This document shows positions 11,083 to 21,820 of a stretch of DNA of 64,000 nucleotides, one piece after another. The position numbers and the translations under genes are program-made. Within the stretch, counting starts at the first letter, position 1. Each line of letters starts with the position of its first letter. Source of the DNA: Obelidium mucronatum (taxonomy: Eukaryota; Chytridiomycota; Chytridiomycetes; Chytridiales; Chytriomycetaceae); NCBI GenBank assembly GCA_025765595.1, contig JAIVFH010000006.1:434001-498000 (forward strand), read 5' to 3'. The notes beneath the pieces were generated by a model. The model ran no database searches. It saw nothing but the letters and a program-made list of their open reading frames with translations, and had not been told where the DNA came from.

Positions 11083-11305
11083 CTTTTTTTTTGTTTTCAT
11101 CGTAATACTTAATTGACATTAATAAACACCAGATTTTGATTAACCTCAGTCTGTAGGTCTCAATTGATTGGTACAATGAATCATTTCTGGCTTTTGGCAA
11201 AAATTGGATGGTGGGATCTTTCATTGTTCCCAAAAAACGCGATTCTTTGCAACGAACATATCAGCTTTGTCGCCGCCTAGAACAACCCAATACTCGCTCA
11301 CAACC

Positions 11306-14300
11306 ATGGCCGATACTACTCGTAAAAGTGCGAACAAAGGGATTTTGGAATTTTCGCGTTTTCTGCTACTGATTGGAGGTAGTCTTCTCATGTATATTTT
11401 AAGTGGAGAGATTGAGTCATTTATTAACTTACATCAATCCGAAGTTGTTGGTTTTGTTCTTCAATCAGAGGGACTAGCGTCTGTAGGGATTGGACGAGCC
11501 AAGTTCCAACAGCAAGGCTACAACCTCACTATTGACTCACTGTTCAAGTATATATTCGACAATGGAGTAATGGACACTGGTTCTGAAATAGTACCACCGC
11601 TGTCGAGACCATGGGATACTTCGCGGAAGCCCGTCAACATAAACGACAATCCCACTCCCCCTGTTGTAACCAACGACAAGATAAATGTCGCAAAACAAGA
11701 ACAACAACAGCAAAAACAACAGCAGCAGGAAACAAAGCAGGAATCGAAAGGTTTCCGGGATATGTTTAGCACGGCAGCTGTTTTTTCAACACTGTTTGAA
11801 GACCAGCTACATCTTCACGCACCAGAGACTAATCACAAGCAGAAGGAGGAACTCAGAACGAAAAATCTTGGTTCATATTTAATGGATTGGACCGCCTCAT
11901 CAAAATCCCGAGTTGAAAGTGCCCCTCCCATTCCTTCAACTCAACCAGTGACCTCCAAGCCTCAACCAAAGAATCCACAAGTCAACCCAAACGATGTCGA
12001 CATTGTAAATGTTCTGACAGCATTATACAAATCGGCAATTAAAGGTTCCAATTGTTTTTTGTTCAAGTTTTGTTTAAAGTATTCAATTACTTACAAAAGA
12101 TTGATTTTAGGGAGTGCGTCCTCAGCCCGGCTTCTACGAAAGCTTGTGTCACTAGATGAAGACTTGACTGGTGGTGAGAAAGCGTCTGAAAGTCCAACAG
12201 AAGCCATCAAAACTGTTGTAGAGCCTCTGGAATCAATCCTTGGATCAAAAGCAAGAACCATTTTTAATGAACAAGAGGTTGAATTAGAACCCATCAGTCC
12301 ATTTCTGGTTTCTTTGCAGTCTAGTACAAACAGCATATCTTCTTCAATTCTCTCAAGTTTTTTCAATGCCCTTGCTACAAGTCCAACTGGAGAGAATTCA
12401 GACAACAGCAATAACAACAACAACAACAACAAGAAAAACAATGGTGCAATATTCGTCGATTATTTTGAAAAGCAAAAGGATGGCAGTTCTCCCAGCTCTC
12501 TTGATGGCTTCCTTCAATTTGTCTCAAAAGCAGCTGCAGAAGGGGTACCTGATGCCACAAAGTTCATTGCAGATGTCAACAGTAGTCCACCAAAACATAA
12601 TGAAGTCAAAAACAGTGGGAACATTTTCCTTGACTTCACTCCCGATAGCACCGAAAGAGCAAACCTGAGGCCCCTTTTGAACTATTTACTGAATGCCACG
12701 AATTTTGGCAGTTTATATGCTGCAGATATTGTCTCTCAATACGTGGACTCATCGTCCCCACCAGCAAGAACTGGTGGCGGTAGTATGTTTCTTGAACAGG
12801 AACCAAAAGGACACCAGCCAAAAACTCTTGGATCTTTCTTTGCGAATGAAAACACCCAAAGCAAACAAAAGTCTGTAGACCCGAATGAGGAAGCGGCTCG
12901 AGTGTTGGGATCACTTGGAAAAGCTTCGGTGCAAGGTCACGAAGCTGCAAAGCAACTTTTCTCCAAAATGTCTTGGTTGGACCAAATTCTGGTGAAAGGT
13001 TCGGAGCCTCGTATTGCCGCCGTTGTCGAATCAGTTAACGAGAAGGCGGCCGCGACTCAAAATGGGCCTGCTGTTGATCCTGTTGCACCATTCTTGCTGA
13101 ATGTCAAAAAAATGGCAGACGAGGGCAGTGCTGTTGGTTCCACAATACTCAAAAGTTTTTTTTCCATCCTTGCTGGTCATGAAGATAGTCCATCCATAAA
13201 GTCGGCGGATCAAGTGCTATCAGAGTACTTTACAGAAGCAATGTCAGCTCAGACACAGGTGAATGACGAGGATGCGCTTGCAAGATTCTTCAAGTTTGTT
13301 GAGGATAAAGTCATCAGCGGTAGTAAACCGGCCGTCAGTTTCGCCCAAACATTGAATAATGCATTTGTCAGCGAAAGCAGTGGAGGCAATCAGAAAAACA
13401 CCCGCGCTACTTTCAAGTCCATGTTTATCGATTCTCTTGAAGAAGCAAACCACGCCAACACTAGTTCTGGAATGAATGAGTTCATCAAGTATATTACACG
13501 CGGTAGCTCCTATGGCAACACAGCCTCCACTGGACTCTTTGCCGAAATGTTGGTATCCGCCAAGGATGTCAAAAGCAAGGAGGCAACAAACTCCATCTTT
13601 GTTAAACAAGATGATACGAGCAGCACAACAGACCGAAATGCAATCAATCTTCTTAAAGACCTTTCGCAATTTTCGTTTGAAACACCAAATGACAAGTTGC
13701 ATGGTAGAATTGTAGCATCATTGGCTGGCATCAAAAATGCATTAGTTAGTACTCTTGTTGGAAAAGAATCCGAATTGCGTCAAAGAAATTTTGAAAGTGA
13801 GTGGGATGCTGCATTTGTTTCTTTTGAAATTAACCTTTTTCTTTTTCTAAAGCCGCCAAACCAGTGGAACCAGTAGTCACAAAAAGAGAACGCCAAGAAT
13901 TCAAGCCAATTTTTATTCAAAATCAATTCAGGCAGAAGGACCCTTCGGAGAAGTCGGATTTGGACTCTATCAAGTCAAAGTGGAACCAAATCATGAGTTC
14001 ATACAATGACCACCGCAACCCCATTCCAAAATCAAACGAAAATTACTTGCAGGCATTTTTTGTTTCTCAAAGCGATGTTGCTCAAGATAATGGGGAACCG
14101 GTGAAATTAGGGGCTGCAACGTTCCTCGGGTCAATGAAAGCAGCTGCATTGCAAGGTAGCAATGCTGCCCAAACATTGATGTCAAAACTAGCAGTAGCAG
14201 ATACAATTCTCGCCTCGAAAACTGATGTCCCACTTTCCAAGATTGTTGACAAGGTGAATGAGGGGCAGCAGTCCGTGTGGATCCAACAAGAACCTGTAGC

Positions 14301-17300
14301 CCCACTGCTTATGGAGCTGAAAACTTCAATTGGATTTGGTGACAAGCTTTCATCAGAGATTTTAAAAAAGTTTTTCCAGGCTCTAGTCGCCAGCGATTCT
14401 GAAAGCAAAAGTGACTCCAAACTCTTTGCCGATTACTTCCAATCATCTCACAGCAAGGACACCAACAACGACCCCGTCAATTCATTCTTTTCATATATTA
14501 AAGATGGTTTTCAAGGCGGAAACGGTGCTGCGACCCAGTTTGTCAATTCGTTAAGCCATGTATTCACTACACATGAAAAGGTCAAGCCATCGACGTTTGA
14601 AAGCATATTTTCAACACATCTAAAGAACCAAAAATCATACGATTCGGCTGATACTCCCGTGGATAACTTCGTCAGATATTTGTCAAAAGCAACTACAAAA
14701 GGAAACCCTACGTCTGCAAGTCTTCTTGCTGATATTTTAGTGACGTCAAATTCAAAGCCAAAGGATCAAAGAACATCAAATTCCCCTGTATTTGCTTATG
14801 AAAATGACGCCGTATTTGGGTTGATGGACAATCTTTCGAAAATGTCATTGGATAACCCAAGCATTGACATTATCGCTGATTCTTTGAAAAGGCTTAAAAG
14901 TGGTTTAAGCAGTTACTTGGTCAGTGGAAGCGACTCAACCACCACCCGCAGTGCTACTCCAGTTCAATCACCACCGCAACAGCAACAACAACAACAACCC
15001 ATTAGCAGGAATACCTTGAAGAGCTTCTTTGTTCAACAAAATCAAAAGAACGGCGAGTTTGAAGAACCCAAAAACCCATTCGAATTTTTCCGTTCAATGA
15101 CGGATGCTGCAATGACGGGGAGCCAGTCCTCTCAAACTCTTTTATCAAGCCTATGGGCCGTTGATACAGCAGTATCGAAAGAAAACGAAGAAAAGTTAGC
15201 CAACCTTTGGCCACAAGTGATCAAGAAGGCAGCAACACCACCATCATCAACATCGCAGCGATCGTCAATCTGGGTAAACAATGAACCAGTAACCCCTTTG
15301 ATTCAGAACCTCAAGCAATCTGCCGAATCTGGAGACTTGATTGCATCCGGACTTTTACAAAAGTTTTTCCAAGCCTTAGTTTCATCTGGTAGCAGCAGCG
15401 ACCCATCAGTGAATGCAGCAGATGCTATATTTGGGGAGTACTTTGCCCATGCCTCGTCAATTCCCAAGGGGTCGGAAACTGGCGGAGCAGAACCGATTGA
15501 TGAATTCCTCAAGTTTTTTAAATCGCGCGGGTACGGTGGACCCGCTGGAACTCTCAAGTCCTCGCTTGCAGGCATGTTGGCGAACGAGAAAGCCCGTCCA
15601 CCTTCATCATTTCAAGATATCTTTCTGGAGACTTTCCAGACGCCACCGCCGCCACTACATGCTCAATCAAAGTCAACGGCCAATGAGTTTGTAAATTACA
15701 TGTATCGTCCTGCATCGAATGGAAGTCCTGCTGCTGCAAGTTTCTTGTCGGATATGTTTGTTTCTGGAAAACCCCTCTTTGCAAATACCCAAGTGAACTC
15801 TTTCAACTCAATCTTTCAGCCACAGCCAGGAATGGGAGCTCGTGGCTCTGTTGGCAGTGGTGCCGGGGCGTTTGTTACGGAGCCTAGTGGACTGTTGACC
15901 CTTCTGGCTGACATTTCCAAGCTTTCTGTCAACCCCAGGTCCAGTCCAACTCTTCAATCCAAAATTGCTGATGGCCTCAAGGCGATGAAAGCTCAATTGG
16001 CAGGAAAGGAAGAATTCACAATCTTTGAAAAGCAGCAGCCAGTTTTTCAAACTAGGAAGGATGCAAAGCGTGATACATGGGCCTTAAATACTAAAATGCA
16101 AGTTCCAAAAATAATTCATAATATTATGGTTGACCAAGGTAAGAAGGGACAATTTTATGTAACCCAGTTCCATCAAGTTTTTTTTTTTTAACACTCAGAA
16201 AATTCAGACGCAAGACCTCAACAGAGAATCGCTGCGAAGGGTACTCAAAACAACCAGCCGTCTCCTCGCCCAACTCATACTAATGAACTTCACGGAGTGT
16301 TTGAAAATACTTTAAACAACATCTTTCCTGGATTGAAAGGTATAATCAAAAACCCTTCAACAACGAAATGCTTAAAAAAATTCAGAGCCTGCATCAAAAC
16401 CAAAAGCTTCCAAAAAATCAGCCCCAACTCGCCCCTCGGCTTGGTCGTCAGTTTTTGTACCATCACAGGAACAACAGGCGGAAGAACGCAAGGGCCACAT
16501 TCACAACACTGATAGCGATCAATTAATCAACAAAATCTATGGAATAATGGACTTTACGAGAGACTATTTCTCTACCACCGGCCGTACTAACATCCGCGTC
16601 AACAACAAGGATCGCCTTCAAGTCAAGAGTAACAAGAAGGATCAGGGTGTGGCCGACTCCGAAAAATTTTCCAGATTTCTTGATAATGTGAAGGAAAGTA
16701 TTGGAGATACTGCTCAACACTTGCTTCCCTTTTTGGCCAGCGATTCCACACCATCTGTTCCCAAACCGAGATACAAGCAAACCCATCAATCACAGGCACA
16801 GAACCAACACCAGCATCAACAACACCAGCGTCAAGAGCAACTGAAGCGAGTAATCAAGCCAGTGTCACAGACACGATCAAGTTGGTTTAGCATCCAATCG
16901 AAACCACCATGTGATTCCCCACAATTGATCAATGGTGGCTTTGAAAATGGTAAACTAACGCATTGGACAACGGTTCGCGAACCAGCAAGTGAAGGAGACG
17001 TCGTTGTAGTCCAGAGTGGAGAATCACTCGGCTATTCAGGTGCCAATGCAGTCACATCCCTCTCTGATTTACCCATGGCCGTTTTCGACAATGAAGGTGC
17101 TGGCTCATATGTGTTGTACCGCGATTTCGTTCCAGTGGAAGGGGACGTGTTGGTATTCCAGTGGCAGGTTATCAACACGACACCTACATTTAGTATCCAA
17201 ATGGAGAGCATGTCGATGCAACTTGCTCCAAACCAGCAATTCAAGGTTGATTTGTTTGATGTCGCGGGTAGTGGTGGGTTTGATTGGTTCGGGGAAGATG

Positions 17301-17512
17301 CTGTGAAGGGAGATGGGTCACTGCTTGCACATGTGGTCAATGCACAGACTGTTAAAGCTCATGATAATGACGGTTGGCAAGAAACGCGCTTTGATTTAAG
17401 CCAGTTTGCTGGAATCAATGTCAGACTTGCCTTCCGCTTGGTTAATAACCAAGATATCTTGACAGCTGCTCTCCACAACGTTTCTATTCAAAACAAACGC
17501 TGTGTTTCATAA
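11306..17512 (+). CDS. Giant anchored repeat protein with four ~300-residue repeats and a C-terminal lectin-like domain, 5 exons
   Basis: Exons are 11306-12044, 12111-13796, 13853-16138, 16199-16339 and 16386-17512 (1,992 aa). A hydrophobic segment (residues ~15-33, FSRFLLLIGGSLLMYIL) looks like a signal anchor. Four diverged tandem repeats follow, near residues 230-505, 508-800, 890-1125 and 1210-1530. Each runs through the same blocks: a helix like GSMKAAALQGSNAAQTLMSK; an EPVAPLL...ILKKFFQALV block; an FFxYI/FLxFV block; an F-x-S/D-I-F block; a NEFVxYL...SASLLADxLV block; and LLxDLSxxS...LKxxL. The last ~200 residues start CDSPQLINGGFENGKLTHW, a form typical of carbohydrate-binding-like beta-sandwich modules of secreted proteins. 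Intron 12045-12110 is in frame (66 nt) and interrupts repeat 1. I know no described family. A surface, wall or matrix role is inference. The ATG at 11306 is preferred because it directly precedes the anchor. Confidence 0.75.
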
Positions 17513-17602
17513 CATCAAACCTTTTTTTATTCCTCAAGCGCCTTTCGCTCTTTTTAAGTCACACGATTCCCTTCCACCAAATAAAGAACGTTATTGTTTT
17601 CC

Positions 17603-19494
17603 TCATGCTCCTACCACGAGAAGGGGTGAATTCATCAGCCCTGCAATGACAGCGACAAGAACTGACACAATAGCCATTAAAAGAACAATAGTAACAGACT
17701 GTTCATGCCCAAACACTCCAAAAATCTTTCGATGCTTGAATCCATTCCCAGCATCAAGAATATCTTGAATTTCCTTCTGCAAGATTTTGGCTCCGCAAAG
17801 AACTACAGGGACACCAGTTCCAGGATGAGTGGAAGCCCCAACGAAAAACAAGTTCCCAAACTTTGCATGCCTCATTTGAGGTCTCATGTAAATGACTTGC
17901 ATAATTTCATGCGACAGCCCCAGTGCACTGCCCTTCCAAAGTCCAAACTTTTCTTGCCAGTCATAGGGTGTGTTTACTGTTTCAGTTGAAATCCAACTTT
18001 CAAAATCAGTACACCCAGGGATGCGGGCTTCAATGGCTTTGATAACTTCTGCGCGAGCTCGGGCATGGATTGCTTTGATTTCTTGTGGAGTAGTCTGTTC
18101 AGTGATGATTCCAGTTGGAACGAGAATGGCAAGTGTTTCACATCCTTCGGGAGCAGAACTTGGGTCAATACGAGATGGAACATGAATGTAGAAGCTTGGT
18201 GATTCGGGGAGCGTGAATTTCTCAAAGAGAGAGTCGAAACTTGCTTTGTACTCGGGAGCAAGGAAGACATTGTGGGCATGGAAGTTATCAGTTGGTAGCT
18301 TTTTGTTGAGGCCCCAGTAGAATGAAACTGTTGAGCATGTTTGGTTTTTTGTTTTCAGTGTGGTGGCGTAAGGACTTGGAGGAAGGAGGGTGTTGTATGC
18401 AGTCACAAGATCTTGGTTGCAGATGACAATGTCGGCAGCAATTTTTTCACCGCTTTCGAGAGTAATTCCAGTGGCCAAACCAGAAATTTGATCCACATCG
18501 ATTGATTTGACATTCGCGTTGTAGGTGAAAGTTGCGCCAGCCAGCTTGGCAATATCTTCAAGAGTGGAACAGACCTTATTGAATCCACCAATAGGATAAA
18601 AGATGCCTAATTATGGACTGATTAGAGATATCAGGCGAAATTTGATTTTTTTTTTACCGTCTGCTGTTTCAGAATATGCCAATAAACTATATGTACCCGG
18701 GGCATCGAAGGGAGACATGCCCATATACATGCTTTGGAAAGTGAATGCTCTTCGAAGTTTATCCGATTTGAAATGGATGCATGCTCTATTCCACAGGGAA
18801 TAAAGAATCTTCATTTTGATGGCGGCAATCGCGTTCTCCAAAGTGAAAAGCTCCCACCAATTGTTGTAATTCTTTGTGAGAACCATTCCGAATGATGTAT
18901 CGTGATTGTATTTTGCTTCTTGAAGGAATGCAAGGAATCCACTTAACGAACCAGGCTCGATACGTTCAAGCTCTTTTTTCATGAGAGAAAGATCAGATGA
19001 AAGCGTAATGGAATCATTGTCGGGATAATGAATCTGAAGGACAGAAAAAAACCAATGACTCATTTTAGGGTGGTGAAGCCAAGCATTCCAGACATACCTT
19101 GTAGTTTGAATCGCATCTACGCACATCCATCACTTTTTCAAAATCATACCCGAGATCTTCGTATGTTTCTTTGAAGGTATGCGGCATAAGAAGAATTGAA
19201 GGACCCTGTTTTTTTGGAAGTGTTGGTGGAATGGGGAAGGGATCGGCATACAAACTTGCCTGGTCAAAGCGGTATCCATCTTTTTCAATAAGAGAGCATC
19301 TTCCGCCAACAAACGCGTTCTTCCTATGAGAGAGAGAGAAATGGGGGCTGTTGAGGGTTTATTTTGACAGGTCGCGATACTCACTCGAATACGGCTACGT
19401 TGTGGCCCAGTTTTGCCATTCGCGCAGCAATTGCAACGCCGCCCGTTCCGGCGCCGACGACAACGATATTTTTTTTGTTGGTGTTGTTTTCCAT
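17603..19494 (-). CDS. crtI: Phytoene desaturase (carotenoid dehydrogenase), 5 exons
   Basis: Exons on the minus strand are 19385-19494, 19260-19323, 19098-19205, 18658-19033 and 17603-18606 (553 aa). The N-terminus has a dinucleotide-binding loop (IVVVGAGTGGVAIAARMA), followed by the CrtI hallmark EKNAFVGGRCSLIEKDGYRFDQGPS with its joint at a splice site. IFYPIGGFNKV comes mid-protein and FVGASTHPGTGVP near the C-terminus, the FAD-binding motif of the family. A hydrophobic C-terminal anchor (SVTIVLLMAIVSVLVAVIAGL) matches fungal enzymes. The enzyme desaturates phytoene toward lycopene-type carotenoids, using FAD at membranes. Intron 19206-19259 starts with GC (CAG/GCAAGT), a GC-AG intron. 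It converges tail to tail with the repeat-protein gene (90 bp apart). Confidence 0.9.
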
Positions 19495-19567
19495 TGCTTT
19501 TTTGTTTGTTTCTTCTTGATTAAAAATCGATATTTACTGGAGAAATTTAATCTCGCAATTGGCAAAA
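19495..19567. promoter_or_regulatory. 73-bp bidirectional interval between crtI and an SH3 membrane protein
   Basis: The two ATGs (19494 minus, 19568 plus) are separated by 73 AT-rich bases. Any shared promoter must sit here or overlap the coding starts. Confidence 0.5.
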
Positions 19568-21674
19568 ATGTCCTCCCCAACATGCGTTGTGCTCGGACCA
19601 ACGTCTGTCTGCGGCGCGTCGTTCGCCGGCGTCGCCGTTGCGGCGCCTTCCGCCGCGGAGTTTGACGCGCGCGTGTCCGAACAGCTGTCTGCGCTGCCGG
19701 CGGCGTGTCCGAACAGCACGCAGCCGGCGACGGCGAAGGTGCAGTTTGCAGCGTCGGTGCAGTGTTCGGCGGCGGCGGCGGCGTGCGCGCAGCCGGGCGC
19801 GAGTGCGAATGCGGCGCTGTCGTTTGCGCTGTGCGCAGTGCCGTGCCGGCAGCACGTCGAGTCGCTGCAGCAGATGCTCTCGCTGGGCAGGTGCGTGTGT
19901 GTGTGCGCCGCAGCGCATCGCTAACCACGAAAACACAAACACAAACCCAGCTGCGACATGCGCGCCGCAAACTCGCTCGTCATCGCCGCCGCCCAGACGT
20001 GCGACGCCGTGATTCCGCTGCAGAACCCGTCGTCGACGCCGCGCTGCTGGCCGGGCGTCGACCGCGAAGTCGCCGCCTGCGGCTTTGCGGACGTTGCCGC
20101 CGCCTGCGCGCTGGACTCGCTGGACTCGCCGTGCTGCAGCGGCGGCAGGCCGGTCGTCAGCGTGCTTGCTTTTTCCCCTTCAGCGCCGAAAGCCACAACA
20201 ACCACGAACAACAACAACAACATCGGCGCTGGAAGCAGCGATGCTTCTCCACCAACATCCAGCAGTGGCGGTCCAAACATTGCTGCGGTTGTGGGAGCTA
20301 TTGTTGGATGTTTGGTCCTGTTGATTGCCCTGGGAATCATTGCGTATTACAGAAGGAACAGCAAGAAATCCAAGAGACGAGTGTCCACTCCTATTCTTTC
20401 TTCGATCAAATCGATTCCTCCGTCAACTCCACCTACTGCAATTCTCGCTGAATCACCTCTTCCTCCAATTTCAAGCAGCGGCCACAACAACACAAACAAC
20501 ACTCTTCAAATATTTCCCACGTCTTTATCACCATCTTCTGCGAAACACAACTCTTCGGATGTTGAGTTCTTCCGTACACATTCACAGAAAATTAATGCCT
20601 TTCCTGGAAATGTTGACGTTTCAGAATCGCTTTCTATTACTCCACTGAGGCTTAGTGAGAACAACCAAAACTCTTTCGATGCAGTCCGTGGTAGTGGGAG
20701 CACAAGTAACGAAAGTCACCGCATTTTTAGAGTAATTCACAACTATCGGCCGAATATGAAAGACGAACTGCGTCTTGTTCTTGGGGCTAGCATCGCCGTT
20801 GTGAAGGAGTATCCCGACGGATGGGCTGACGGGTTAGAAGTGATTTTTTGGAGGTCCGGGGTTACTGATCTATTGTGGCTATTTTAGAATCGATATTCTT
20901 ACGGGCGATCGTGGTGTGCTTCCAATGAGTTGTGTGACAGACCCTGAAACATATCTTCAAAAACAAGCGCTTTTGCAATCCACGAATAGTTCCACCAATC
21001 CGCCACCAGTTGTTAGAGTTTCAAGACGAAAGAGCTCTTTAAGCATTCCTGGAACTGCTGCCGCCACTAATGTTAGCGACAAACCAGACAGGACAAACAG
21101 TACTGGAAGCAACTCATCCACCTCGTCCAAAATGTATACAGTTATTCGTGAGTATGCTCCATTGCGCGACGATGAACTTAAGCTGGAGTTTGGGAAAGAC
21201 GTCATTTTGCTCAAGAGCTTTGAAGACGGCTGGGGAAAAGGATATGAGCCTCAGAGTGGATCTATTGGAATGTTTCCCTTGACTTTTGTTGTTCGAAAGG
21301 AAGAGAAGGAAACCGTTTTGGGAGAGGATGCAGAAAAGCTCGCTGCGACAATTCAACTGTCGACCCGTAGTAGCTCCTTGAGTGAAATGAACGAATCGTA
21401 CGTGAAAACCAAAGCTGATGTCATGGAAGCGATCGGAGAAGAAGGTGAAGCTGAAGGAAATCCTGATAATTCTGCCACCTACCATGTTCTTAGCTTTGAT
21501 GGGTTTTTGAGGGTGAAAGTCGTCCATCCTTATTCATCCACAAAAGAAGACGAACTTGAATTGTGTGTAGGAATGGAAGTGATTTTGCTTAAAGAATTTA
21601 AGGATGGCTGGGGACGCGGACAAAGCGTTGAAACTGGAGTTGTTGGAATGTTCCCTCTTGTATGCGTAGCTTAA
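19568..21674 (+). CDS. Single-pass membrane protein with a Cys-rich ectodomain and three cytoplasmic SH3 domains, 3 exons
   Basis: Exons are 19568-19890, 19951-20832 and 20888-21674 (663 aa). The ectodomain (~1-190) is Cys-rich (CVVLGPTSVCG, CAVPC, SPCCSGG) and is followed by a Ser/Thr/Asn-rich stalk. A transmembrane helix lies at ~217-240 (AAVVGAIVGCLVLLIALGII) with a basic stop-transfer YYRRNSKKSKRR. Three SH3 domains follow at ~366-425, 484-540 and 609-663, each with the ALYDY-like strand (RVIHNYRP, TVIREYAP, KVVHPYSS), a DELxL motif, the DGW tryptophan and a final P-M/L-x-x-V. SH3 domains bind proline-rich ligands, so the tail should recruit cytoskeletal or signalling partners. It is clearly paralogous to the next gene. 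No signal peptide is visible in front of MSSPTC, unlike the paralogue. The first exon is very GC-rich. Confidence 0.82.
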
Positions 21675-21820
21675 CTTTTTTTATTAATTTTCTTTTTATT
21701 GACCTCTTTTGCCGACTTCTTTCTTTTGCTCATTTTTCTTTTTACTATTACGTGTGTATCTCATGAATAAACAACTCCAAACTGATTTCTGAAACTGAAT
21801 CTGAAACTAAAAAAAATAGC

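Noticed and set aside
11204..11305. Upstream ATG extending the repeat protein by 34 residues
   Set aside because: It would bury the signal anchor; the ATG at 11306 lies directly before it.
19395..19970. Minus-strand Arg/Thr-rich frame of 191 codons
   Set aside because: Antisense of the GC-rich first exon of the SH3 membrane protein; composition explains openness.
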